From positions 1-10,152 of the forward strand of contig JAUZEU010000811.1 in NCBI GenBank assembly GCA_030838885.1: a stretch of DNA of 10,152 nucleotides, read 5' to 3'. The position numbers and the translations under genes are program-made. Source of the DNA: Bryobacterales bacterium (GTDB taxonomy: Bacteria; Acidobacteriota; Terriglobia; Bryobacterales; Bryobacteraceae). Below are positions 1 through 6,991 of the stretch, in pieces; position 1 is the stretch's first letter, and each line of letters starts with the position of its first letter. The notes under the pieces were generated by a model. The model was not told the DNA's origin. It worked only from the letters and a program-made list of their open reading frames with translations, and searched no databases.

Positions 1-3000
1 TAGAACTGCAGGCGAAGCGCCATCTGGAGTTGCCGCGGATTGCCGACCGTGCTGGTGATCATACCCGCCTGGGCATTTCCGATATTTTGATTCGGAAGCC
101 CAAACTGCGGGTGATTGAACACGTTGAACGCCTCCGCGCGGAACTCCAGCCTGGTCTGTTCCCGGATCACGAAATTCTTGAACAGTGACATGTCCCAGTT
201 CCAGCGTCCCGGGCCAAAAAGGGTATTGCGCCCCGCATTACCGTAGGTGAAGGGCGCCGGCGTCCCAAAGACGGTTGGATCAAACCAACGTTGCAGAGTA
301 CCGGGGTACGTGTTCGGACGCAGCACATCGGGTCTGCTGCCGGTTCCATTGGTCGTTGAGGTTTGCAGCACGGGCGAAAACGGTTGACCGGTCTGCACAG
401 TAAGGATTCCGTTCGTCTGCCAGTTGCCCAGCAGGTTACTGACGATTCCGGTATTCATGAACCGTTTTCCCTTCCCGAACGGCAGTTCCCACAGATAGCT
501 GACCGTCATCCGGTGGCGAGTGTCGATAATGGAATTCCCGCGCTCAGCGCGAATGTTGCGCGGATCCTGCGGCTGAGGACCGCTTGCGCCTCCGCCGAAT
601 TCGAGAGGCACGTCATCGATCGCGTGAGACCACGCGTATCCCACCAGACCGCTGATTCCGTTGCTGAAGCGCTTATCGACAGTTACCTGCAGTGCCCAGT
701 ACGAACTTAAACCATCCACCGTGAAGTAATTCACGTCTGAGAGCAGGGGATCGACCGCGTAATATGGCCGGCGCGTATTGAGCGCCGCCGCGCCGGGAAC
801 CGGTTGATTCGCGTTGTAGGTGTTGTAGAGATGGCGGCCCAGGTTGCCCACGATGGCAGTCCGGAAGAGTAATGAGAGCGGCGTTATCTCGTGCTCTCCA
901 GTGAGATTAAATTGCTGCGCGTACGACGGACGGAAGTTCGGATCCACTGCAAACATGATTCCGACCGGGTTATTCGCAACACTGAAGTCGATCGTTGGCA
1001 GCGGTGGAAAGCCATCTCGCACGCGCGGACCGACGTTGATATCTCCTGGTGAGTTGTTCACAGTCAGGCCGAACGGAAGCTGACGGAAGAGGCGCAGGCT
1101 TCCCCCCTCGCTACCTGTCGGATTGTAAAAAATGCCGTAGCCGCCGCGGACTACCGTATGGGGAGCAAGCTGATAGGCAAAACCGAACCGAGGCCCGAAG
1201 TTCTTGTAGTAAGGCTTCACTCCGGCGTACTTATCCACGCCGTTCTGTCCGGCGATATCGATTTTCCCTGTCGTCACATTGAAATTGGCCCAGCGGTTAG
1301 CAACCTCGCTGTACGGGCTGTAGTAATCCCAGCGCACGCCGAAATTGAAGGTCAGATTACGGCTGGCACGCCAGTCGTCCGCTGCATAAACCCCGAGTTC
1401 AAAGCCCCGCTCGCCAGGCCAGTTCAGAGTGTAGTCGTGTATGGCAGCAGTGGGATAGCCGAGAAGAAAGCTCGCCATGCTGTCGCCGCCCGAGCCTGCC
1501 GGTTGACGGGAGTCGGTGAGAGCCGGCGAAAAGTTGAACCGGCCGTTCCCCTGGTTAGTTTGGTAAATGGTCAGTTGCCGACGGCGAAAATCGACGCCAA
1601 ACCTCATGGTGTGTCCGCTGCGGGTATAACTGACGTTGTCTACCAACTGATAGGTATTCTCGCGTCTGTATATAGGGAGAGACCGCGTCTGTCCGGTCCC
1701 CAAATAGTTCGCCGATGAAAAGATTGGCAGGTTCTGTTCCGCAGGCGTAACGTTGGCATTGGGAACACCAAGCTGATTTCCCAGCGCGGCGCCTGGTTGC
1801 GATTGATCTGCCGTGTAATCGACTCGGAACCGGCTAAAGCCTACCCGAAATTCGTTCACCAGGTTAGGGGTGATGATACGAACATAACTGGCAACCGCGT
1901 GTTGCGTGGGATTGAACGAAGTGCCCGCAAAGGAGGCTTCATCTGACAGGTTGACCGGCCTGTCGACACCGGGAATCGTAACCGCCGGATAGGTGCTTGG
2001 AACTCGCGTCTCAGTGTTCTGAATGGACCAGCGGGCGAAGAAATTGTTATTGGGATTCACCTGATGATCCACCCGGGCGTCGCCCTGATTCCAGTTCTGA
2101 TGCTGTATCAGGTTTGCGAGGTAATTATTGAAGCGTCCGGGAGACGTGGGCTGCGGATACGCATTGATCATCTTCAGCGAGATCGGGTCGAACCGGTTCG
2201 CCGGTATCTGGTTGCCGGGAAACTGATCCCGTATGACGCCGGTGCCATTCGGATTGGTTCGGGTGGTGAGCGGGTCATAGATGGCAGCAGTTTCACTGAA
2301 ATCACCCACCCGCATTTTCGCGGTCGGAATGTTGCCAAGCTGCAAGGTCTGGGAATCTCTCCGGTATCCTTCGAAATCAACGAAAAAGAAGGTACGGTCC
2401 CGGCCGCTGTAGAGCTTGGGTAAGACCACGGGGCCGCCAAAGGAGCCGCCGAACTGGTTAAGTCGGAACGAGGGGAACGGCGAGCCCTTCGGACTGAAGA
2501 AGTTCCGCGCATCCATCGCGGAGTTGCGCAGAAATTCAAACAGGCTGCCGTGTAGTTGATTCGTTCCTGACTTGGTGATGACATCCACCACCGCCCCTGA
2601 ATTACGGCCCACATCTGCGCTGTACAAATTTGTCTGAATCTTGAACTCCCGTACGGCCTCGACGGCGGGGCGCAGAACGATGGAAAGTGTCAGGCGCTCA
2701 TTGTCGTCCACGCCATCATAGAGAAAGTTGTTTGAGCCTTCGCGATTACCGTTTGCGAAGATCTCTGTACCAGGCCGGCGATCATCGGGTCGGGTGCCGC
2801 TCATAATCGTGCCGCTTGCTGAGTAGCCGACTCCGGTGACGCCTGGGCTGAGGATTGCCAGCTGGACAAAATTCCGCCCGTTCAGCGGCAGTTGATTCAC
2901 CAGCTGTTCGTTCACGACGGTGCCCAGGGAGGATGCCTCGGACTGCAACTGCGGCGCAGAGGCGGTGACTTCGACTGTTTCCGAGGCCTGCCCTACTTCC

Positions 3001-3320
3001 AGAGTGAGATCCACCCGTGCCTGTTGATTAACCTGAAGCACAATGCCACTTCGAACAAGGGTCCGAAATCCGGGCGCTTCGACCTTCACTGTATAGCTGG
3101 CAGGCGGCAACTGCGGGATCAGATAGTTGCCCGCGGCATCGGTCGTCGCCGTCTGCTCACGGTTGGTGCCAACGTTTGTCGCTCTCACGGTTACGTTCGG
3201 GACGGCAGCGCCTGTGGGATCGACGACTGTACCGCTGAGTTCCGCTGAAGCAACCTGCGCTTGAGCGGGAGCAGAAGCGAGGATAAGTATAAGTAAAAGC
3301 GAGTAGAAACCTTTAAGCAC
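1..3320 (-). CDS. TonB-dependent receptor-like outer-membrane protein with N-terminal carboxypeptidase-regulatory-like domain (Oar type)
   Basis: The reverse strand is open from a GTG at 3320 to the left edge: 1106 codons ending ...ALRLQF, then TA with the third base outside the window, almost certainly a stop. A terminal Phe is typical of outer-membrane beta-barrels. In order: signal peptide about 1-22 (ends AQAQ); Cna-like/carboxypeptidase-regulatory domain about 27-115 (SGTVVDPTGAAVPNVTV, AAGNYLIPQLPPASYTVKVEAPGF); plug domain with QLPLNGRNF (143-151), YDGVDDNE (201-208) and ITKSGTN (248-254); the rest is a barrel rich in aromatic strands (for example GVRWDYYSPY, AEAFNVFNHPQFGLPN). TAAGGAG lies 10 nt before the GTG, and no better in-frame start is seen. 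Such proteins are expanded in Acidobacteriota and are presumed to import oligosaccharides, peptides or other large solutes; the ligand is unknown. No partner gene lies beside it in the window. Divergent from the methyltransferase. Confidence 0.93.
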   Translation of the reverse strand, partial: MLKGFYSLLLILILASAPAQAQVASAELSGTVVDPTGAAVPNVTVRATNVGTNREQTATTDAAGNYLIPQLPPASYTVKVEAPGFRTLVRSGIVLQVNQQARVDLTLEVGQASETVEVTASAPQLQSEASSLGTVVNEQLVNQLPLNGRNFVQLAILSPGVTGVGYSASGTIMSGTRPDDRRPGTEIFANGNREGSNNFLYDGVDDNERLTLSIVLRPAVEAVREFKIQTNLYSADVGRNSGAVVDVITKSGTNQLHGSLFEFLRNSAMDARNFFSPKGSPFPSFRLNQFGGSFGGPVVLPKLYSGRDRTFFFVDFEGYRRDSQTLQLGNIPTAKMRVGDFSETAAIYDPLTTRTNPNGTGVIRDQFPGNQIPANRFDPISLKMINAYPQPTSPGRFNNYLANLIQHQNWNQGDARVDHQVNPNNNFFARWSIQNTETRVPSTYPAVTIPGVDRPVNLSDEASFAGTSFNPTQHAVASYVRIITPNLVNEFRVGFSRFRVDYTADQSQPGAALGNQLGVPNANVTPAEQNLPIFSSANYLGTGQTRSLPIYRRENTYQLVDNVSYTRSGHTMRFGVDFRRRQLTIYQTNQGNGRFNFSPALTDSRQPAGSGGDSMASFLLGYPTAAIHDYTLNWPGERGFELGVYAADDWRASRNLTFNFGVRWDYYSPYSEVANRWANFNVTTGKIDIAGQNGVDKYAGVKPYYKNFGPRFGFAYQLAPHTVVRGGYGIFYNPTGSEGGSLRLFRQLPFGLTVNNSPGDINVGPRVRDGFPPLPTIDFSVANNPVGIMFAVDPNFRPSYAQQFNLTGEHEITPLSLLFRTAIVGNLGRHLYNTYNANQPVPGAAALNTRRPYYAVDPLLSDVNYFTVDGLSSYWALQVTVDKRFSNGISGLVGYAWSHAIDDVPLEFGGGASGPQPQDPRNIRAERGNSIIDTRHRMTVSYLWELPFGKGKRFMNTGIVSNLLGNWQTNGILTVQTGQPFSPVLQTSTTNGTGSRPDVLRPNTYPGTLQRWFDPTVFGTPAPFTYGNAGRNTLFGPGRWNWDMSLFKNFVIREQTRLEFRAEAFNVFNHPQFGLPNQNIGNAQAGMITSTVGNPRQLQMALRLQF

Positions 3321-3647
3321 CGGGGCAAATCTCCTTAGCAAAGAGTACGTGCCGATCTTACACCCTTTGCCGGCGCATCGTGTTTGGGGGGGCGCACCGG
3401 ACGCAGGTGGCGTCATCCGGACACCTGCCAGCTTCGAACGATCCTGTGCGGGGCCGCCCTTGCTGCCTGAAGCGCAGAGCTAAAGTCGTTCAATGGTTTT
3501 TCGATTGTGGATTCCGCAGCGTTCCGCGGTTTCCTCGTGGACGCCATAATACGTTCAATTTCAACCAGGAACTCTCGCTCCGTGTAGAGTATGAGCCGGA
3601 CCTTGAAACGGTTCACCTCCAACCTTCCACGTGGTAATTCTAGGTGT
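3321..3647. other. divergent intergenic region between receptor and methyltransferase
   Basis: About 330 bases separate the two divergent starts. I see no convincing gene. Weak promoter-like elements are present. On the minus strand, TAAGAT (3355-3360 complement) sits about 35 nt upstream of the receptor start, without a recognisable -35. On the plus strand, CATAAT (3545-3550) has TTCCGC 17 nt upstream. There is a run of seven G at 3386-3392 and a short palindrome CCACGTGG at 3627-3634, just upstream of the methyltransferase start. A 69-codon reverse-strand frame (3413-3622, TTG start) is open here but looks non-coding to me. None of these elements is strong enough to call alone. Confidence 0.4.
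3331..3337 (-). promoter_or_regulatory. ribosome binding site deciding the GTG start of the TonB-dependent receptor
   Basis: Read on the reverse strand the site is TAAGGAG, 10 nt upstream of the GTG at 3320. The GTG is followed at once by a Lys and a hydrophobic signal sequence, and no ATG precedes it in frame, so this supports GTG as the true start. Confidence 0.65.
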
Positions 3648-4502
3648 ATGACGAACTCCCTGGATGCCGATCATAACCCGGCGAACTCACTGGCTGACAG
3701 GCTGTTCTTCAGGTTGTATTTCGGATCACATAAGATCCCGTCAGCAGTATGTTATCTGCTTCGGGCAGCAGATGCCGGGCTTCGCAGCGGAGTTACCGGA
3801 ATGTGGCTGGGATTACTTACGCCGCGCATGATGCGAAAACTCGACGTGTGGTACTACACCAAGGGCTTTGCGGATATGTACCGTGACAAAGAATACAACA
3901 CATCCGGGCTGTTTGACTGGGAGGAGAACGCGGTCAGAACCTTCTTTCCCGAAGGTTCATCGATCCTTGTGGCCGCAGGTGCAGGAGCCGGGCGGGAAGT
4001 GCTTGGGTTGAACCGAATGGGCTACCGTGTAGACGCATTTGAGTACAACAGTTCCCTGGTTACTCTTGGCAACAAGTTGTTGGCTGAAAATGGCTGGGAG
4101 CCGACGATTTTTCCGGGTCCTGCAAATGAATTGCCGGTTGGATCGAAGCAATACGATGGAATCATTGTTGGTTGGGGCACCTACACGTTGATAGCGGGGC
4201 GCGGTTCCCGGACTTCTCTGCTGAAGCAAATACGCTCTCGCTGTGTTATCGGCGCGCCCGTGCTCTTGTCTTTTTTTCACCGGCCCGGCGATACTCCGTC
4301 ATATAAGGTGACCACGATGACCGCGAACTCTATCCGGACCGTTCTCCGGCGTCCGAAGGTGGAGATCGGGGACACTCTGTCCATAGGGTATGCACATCGC
4401 TTTACTGAAAAGGAGATCGCAGAGGAACTGACCCTCTCCGGTTTTCAGCCGGTATTCTTCAAAAGCACGCCCTATGCTCATGCGGTCGGAATTGCAGTCT
4501 GA
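3648..4502 (+). CDS. class I SAM-dependent methyltransferase, substrate unknown
   Basis: 284 aa from the ATG at 3648. An upstream in-frame ATG at 3591 would add 19 residues that look non-coding; neither start has a good Shine-Dalgarno, with only TAGGTG close before 3648. The Rossmann SAM-binding core starts at about residue 105. Motif I is ILVAAGAGAGREV (106-118 approx.), with the glycine-rich loop, followed by GYRVDAFEYN, whose acidic residue should bind the SAM ribose. YDGIIVGWGTYTLI (about 169-182) fits the motif IV strand. The region before the core (DVWYYTKGFADMYRDKEYNTSGLFDWEE) is aromatic and acidic and probably forms a substrate lid. The C-terminal HRFTEKEIAEELTLSGFQPVFF resembles the closing part of many small-molecule methyltransferases. 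No substrate-specific motif or informative neighbour was recognised. Transcribed alone or with the gene at 4751. Confidence 0.85.
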   Translation: MTNSLDADHNPANSLADRLFFRLYFGSHKIPSAVCYLLRAADAGLRSGVTGMWLGLLTPRMMRKLDVWYYTKGFADMYRDKEYNTSGLFDWEENAVRTFFPEGSSILVAAGAGAGREVLGLNRMGYRVDAFEYNSSLVTLGNKLLAENGWEPTIFPGPANELPVGSKQYDGIIVGWGTYTLIAGRGSRTSLLKQIRSRCVIGAPVLLSFFHRPGDTPSYKVTTMTANSIRTVLRRPKVEIGDTLSIGYAHRFTEKEIAEELTLSGFQPVFFKSTPYAHAVGIAV

Positions 4503-4506
4503 CGTT

Positions 4507-4530
4507 TCCTGATGATTCTCCTGATGGTTC
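4507..4530. repeat. two tandem 12-bp direct repeats
   Basis: TCCTGATGATTC (4507-4518) is followed directly by TCCTGATGGTTC (4519-4530), matching at 11 of 12 positions. The pair begins four bases after the methyltransferase stop and runs into the palindrome at 4528-4542. Side-by-side repeats of about one helical turn suggest paired protein-binding sites, but this is inference only. Confidence 0.6.
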
Positions 4531-4542
4531 CGTGACACGGAA
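4528..4542. promoter_or_regulatory. 15-bp perfect palindrome, possible operator
   Basis: TTCCGTG-A-CACGGAA is a perfect 7-bp inverted repeat around a single central base. A one-base loop is unsuited to a long hairpin (a 5-bp stem with TGACA loop is possible), and no T-run follows, so a dimeric DNA-binding site is more likely than a terminator. It lies just upstream of the possible promoter at 4545-4572. No regulator family can be assigned from the sequence. Confidence 0.4.
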
Positions 4543-4544
4543 TT

Positions 4545-4572
4545 CTGTTACTCTCGGGTGGCTGCGCATAAT
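4545..4572 (+). promoter_or_regulatory. possible sigma-70-like promoter upstream of the dehydrogenase
   Basis: CATAAT at 4567-4572 matches 5 of 6 consensus -10 bases. CTGTTA at 4545-4550, with 16-bp spacing, matches only 3 of 6 for the -35. A weak -35 next to an upstream palindrome would suit an activator-dependent promoter, but the call rests on few bases. Confidence 0.3.
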
Positions 4573-4598
4573 AGTACATCCGCGAGGTTCCACCAGCC

Positions 4599-4754
4599 CT
4601 GAACAAATCCGCTCTCCTCATCTTCACCCTGCTGGCGGTTGCTGCCCCGGTAGTGAATGGCGGCTCTCGCGAAACCCATGCAGCGGTGGGGCACGGAGGT
4701 GACGACCGATCTCCCGGTTCTGAACGCCCGGTTGAAGAAAGCGAGCCTGCATGA
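4599..4754 (+). CDS. possible 51-aa secreted small protein with CTG start (uncertain, or remnant)
   Basis: A short open frame reads (M)NKSALLIFTLLAVAAPVVNGG..., a basic residue followed by about 15 hydrophobic residues ending in small residues: a good signal-peptide pattern. A hydrophilic tail with Asp, Glu, Gly and Pro follows. Its TGA (4752-4754) overlaps the ATG at 4751 as ATGA, the pattern of translational coupling. Against it: the only start available after the in-frame TAG at 4572-4574 and before the hydrophobic stretch is CTG at 4599, and the nearest Shine-Dalgarno-like GAGG (4584-4587) is 11 nt away. It may be a real gene with a rare start, a decayed gene whose ATG became CTG, or chance. 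No homologue was recognised. Confidence 0.25.
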   Translation: MNKSALLIFTLLAVAAPVVNGGSRETHAAVGHGGDDRSPGSERPVEESEPA

Positions 4755-6118
4755 TGACGCCGGCTGATGAACTGACGGTGCTCCTTGGCGCGCGGGCGTC
4801 CACGGTGGAAGCTGTGCGGCAACACCATAGCCACGGTGAGTCGTATCATCCGCCCACAATGCCCGATGTGGTTTGCTTTCCCGAGAGCACCGTTGAGGTC
4901 AGCGAGATCTTAAAGATCAGCCAGCGTCACCGCGTTCCGGTCATTCCCTTCGGAGCGGGCACTTCCATCGAAGGGCAGGTGAACGCGATCCACGGCGGCA
5001 TCACAATAGATCTGAGCCGGATGAACCGGATCGTGCGGATCAGCGCCGAGGATCTGGATTCCACGGTGGAAGCGGGTGTCACCCGGTCGCAACTCAACCA
5101 CAAGGCGAACGGCACAGGACTGATGTTTTCGGTGGACCCGGGTGCGGATGCCACGCTCGGCGGAATGGCATCTACCCGCGCGTCCGGAACGACCTCAGTG
5201 CGTTACGGGACCATGCGGGAGAACGTACTCGGCCTGACTGTGGTTTTGGCGGACGGCCGCGTGATCAGGAGCGGGAGCCGCGCGCGGAAGTCCTCGGCTG
5301 GCTATGATCTCACGCATCTGTTTCTGGGGGCCGAAGGAACTTTGGGCGTGATTACTGAACTGACGCTCAGGCTGCACCCTCTTCCGGAAGCCGTTGCCGC
5401 TGCCGTCTGCGCTTTCGATACGCTGGAGGGCGCGATTCAGACGGTCATCGAAATCATCCAGTTGGGGATCCCGGCTGCGCGAATGGAACTGCTGGATGAG
5501 AAGGCGATGGAGGCCGTGAACCGGCGCTCCGGTACCACGTATGCCGTGGCGTCTACGCTCTTCTTCGAATTTCACGGGGCCAGCGAACGTCATGTAAGCG
5601 ATCACGCTGCGATGGCCGAGGCTTTGGCCGTGGAACACGGCGGCCGAGGGTTTCAATGGGCGACGCGGCTCGAAGGTCGCGAAAAGCTTTGGCACGCGCG
5701 GCACGAGGCTTACTATGCCTCGCTCGCCCTGCGTCCGGGAGCGAAGGGCTGGACTACCGATGTCTGCGTTCCGATTTCCCGCCTGGCCGAGTGCATTCTC
5801 CAGGCGAAGCAGGACCATGCGGATGCGCCCTTTCCGATAACGATGGTGAGTCACGCGGGTGACGGTAACTTCCATTTGATCTACGTTCTGGATGGTTCAA
5901 GTGCTCCGGAACTTGCAGCGGCCCAACGTCTGTCAGGACAGTTGGTGGAACGAGCGCTCGCGATGGGCGGCACCTGCACGGGTGAGCACGGCATCGGCAC
6001 GGGCAAGCTTGGCTACATGGCCGCGGAGCATGGTGCCGCGCTGGACACGATGCGCAGTATCAAACGAGCGCTCGATCCGGAAAACCGGATGAATCCGGGC
6101 AAGATGATCGCGCTCTGA
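4751..6118 (+). CDS. FAD-linked D-lactate / D-2-hydroxyacid dehydrogenase (GlcD/LDHD family)
   Basis: 455 aa, the usual length for single-chain members of this family, which oxidise D-lactate or related D-2-hydroxyacids to 2-oxoacids and pass electrons from FAD to the respiratory chain. The N-terminal FAD-binding (PCMH/FAD_binding_4) domain shows PDVVCFP (39-44), PFGAGTSIEG (66-75), DPGADATLGGMAS (129-141) and GYDLTHLFLGAEGTLGVITE (184-203). The C-terminal FAD-oxidase domain has SHAGDGNFH (367-375) and GTCTGEHGIGTGK (407-419), whose histidines match the metal/substrate site, and ends LDPENRMNPGKM (441-452). PFGAGTSIEG resembles the LDHD branch more than the glycolate-oxidase subunit. No glcE, glcF, lutABC or permease gene is adjacent, so it probably acts alone. 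There are two candidate starts, ATGATG at 4751 and 4754, with a poor Shine-Dalgarno. D-lactate versus another 2-hydroxyacid cannot be decided. Confidence 0.92.
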   Translation: MMTPADELTVLLGARASTVEAVRQHHSHGESYHPPTMPDVVCFPESTVEVSEILKISQRHRVPVIPFGAGTSIEGQVNAIHGGITIDLSRMNRIVRISAEDLDSTVEAGVTRSQLNHKANGTGLMFSVDPGADATLGGMASTRASGTTSVRYGTMRENVLGLTVVLADGRVIRSGSRARKSSAGYDLTHLFLGAEGTLGVITELTLRLHPLPEAVAAAVCAFDTLEGAIQTVIEIIQLGIPAARMELLDEKAMEAVNRRSGTTYAVASTLFFEFHGASERHVSDHAAMAEALAVEHGGRGFQWATRLEGREKLWHARHEAYYASLALRPGAKGWTTDVCVPISRLAECILQAKQDHADAPFPITMVSHAGDGNFHLIYVLDGSSAPELAAAQRLSGQLVERALAMGGTCTGEHGIGTGKLGYMAAEHGAALDTMRSIKRALDPENRMNPGKMIAL

Positions 6119-6547
6119 TTACTTCTTTTCCGCCGAGCCTGTTCGCTGGTACACGATCTCGAAATCGGGCTTCGAACCGCCCAGACTGACAGAGGATGAA
6201 TACGAAGTACCCGGAGCGGGGATCCCCGCGTTCGGATGTGGCGTGAGGTCGGGATCCGTCGTTTTCACGCTGGAGTCGACGGCCAGTTTGCGCGCCGTCT
6301 TCTTAGCCATCGGACGCGCATCGATACGGTCGATATCCTCTTTCGGAATGGAGGATTGCTTGTTCTTCAGGACAACCAGGATGCGTTCTTCATTCGCCTC
6401 ATCGAAGCGGGCGTCCACTGGTTGGGACGCGCCTTTCTTGTAAATCCGAAGTTCAGCACCACTTTTTAGATCCTGAACCTTTGACCACGGATAGTCAGCG
6501 GCGAAGAGCGTCGCTGCCAAAAGGAGACACGATGCGAGTCGATGCAT
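6119..6547 (-). CDS. secreted hypothetical protein, 142 aa
   Basis: Starts at the ATG at 6547 with AGGAG seven bases upstream, a good Shine-Dalgarno. Residues 1-16 or 17 are a signal peptide (MHRLASCLLLAATLFA-ADYPW). The cysteine at position 7 precedes the hydrophobic core, so it is not a lipobox. The mature part opens with a small beta-rich segment (LKSGAELRIYKKG, VDARFDEANEERILVVLKNKQSSIPKEDIDRIDARP, residues 27-79) and ends in a Ser/Pro/Gly-rich low-complexity tail. From memory, similar short secreted proteins occur in Solibacter-like Acidobacteriota with no known function; I assign none. It lies 24 bp after the EamA gene on the same strand and is probably the last gene of that operon. Its stop abuts the stop of the convergent dehydrogenase with no base between. 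Confidence 0.8.
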   Translation of the reverse strand: MHRLASCLLLAATLFAADYPWSKVQDLKSGAELRIYKKGASQPVDARFDEANEERILVVLKNKQSSIPKEDIDRIDARPMAKKTARKLAVDSSVKTTDPDLTPHPNAGIPAPGTSYSSSVSLGGSKPDFEIVYQRTGSAEKK

Positions 6548-6571
6548 GAAGGAACTCCTGGGGAGAGTCTA

Positions 6572-6991
6572 TCAGGCAAACGCCAGGACAATGGCTCCGG
6601 CGGCTATTAACAGACCGCCCACGGCTTTGATGAAAGTGATCTTCTCGCCCAGGAAGATTCCCGCGAACACAATCACGAAAACGACGCTTAGCTTGTCGAC
6701 CGGAGCCACGCTCGATGCATTTCCGATTGAGAGTGCACGGAAATAACAAAGCCATGAGAAGCCGGTGGCGATGCCCGACAGCATTAGAAACAGCCAACTA
6801 CGGCCGGAAATCTGTCCAACCGAACCCAAAGCGCCCGTCCCCCAGGCGATGGCCCAGGTGAAGAGCAGGATCACGGTGGTCCGAATAGCCGTAGCCAGAT
6901 TCGAATCGATTCCCGCGATGCCGATCTTGGCCAGGATGGCAGTGGCGGCGGCGAATGCGGCGGACAACAGCGACCAGGTCAGCCAGTTCAT
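6572..6991 (-). CDS. half-size EamA-family (DMT superfamily) transporter
   Basis: 139 aa with about five hydrophobic segments: residues 3-22, 32-51, 65-85, 95-114 and 119-138. The stretch LCYFRALSIGNASSVAPVDKL, then FAGIFLGEKIT and GGLLIAAGAIVL, is the characteristic EamA repeat signature. Typical EamA permeases carry two such repeats (about 300 aa). This has one, so it should work as a dimer, as small multidrug-resistance proteins do. It is a predicted inner-membrane exporter of a metabolite, substrate unknown. Its ATG overlaps the hydratase stop as ATGA and no clear Shine-Dalgarno is present, so translation is probably coupled to the hydratase. Its position in the operon suggests export of an intermediate or relief of overflow, which is inference. 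Confidence 0.87.
   Translation of the reverse strand: MNWLTWSLLSAAFAAATAILAKIGIAGIDSNLATAIRTTVILLFTWAIAWGTGALGSVGQISGRSWLFLMLSGIATGFSWLCYFRALSIGNASSVAPVDKLSVVFVIVFAGIFLGEKITFIKAVGGLLIAAGAIVLAFA

Noticed and set aside
363..3248. Several plus-strand open frames of 80-190 codons opposite the receptor gene
   Set aside because: They are antisense shadows: the minus strand carries one continuous 1106-codon frame with clear TonB-receptor motifs across the whole stretch.
3413..3622. 69-codon reverse-strand frame with TTG start in the divergent intergenic region
   Set aside because: No well-spaced Shine-Dalgarno, no recognisable motif, and the frame overlaps both the candidate plus-strand promoter and the upstream alternative methyltransferase start. 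The GGAGGTGA inside it has no start codon at a suitable distance.
4271..4277. Run of seven T in the methyltransferase and run of seven G at 3386-3392 as phase-variation tracts
   Set aside because: Too short to call slippage tracts; the T-run encodes an ordinary Phe-Phe pair and the G-run is not placed in a convincing promoter spacer.
4528..4542. Palindrome as a rho-independent terminator for the methyltransferase
   Set aside because: As a full inverted repeat the loop would be one base, the alternative 5-bp stem is weak, and no T-run follows.
4478..4859. Reverse-strand frames covering 4478-4859
   Set aside because: Arg/Ser/Pro-rich with no motif, and overlapping the well-supported start of the dehydrogenase.
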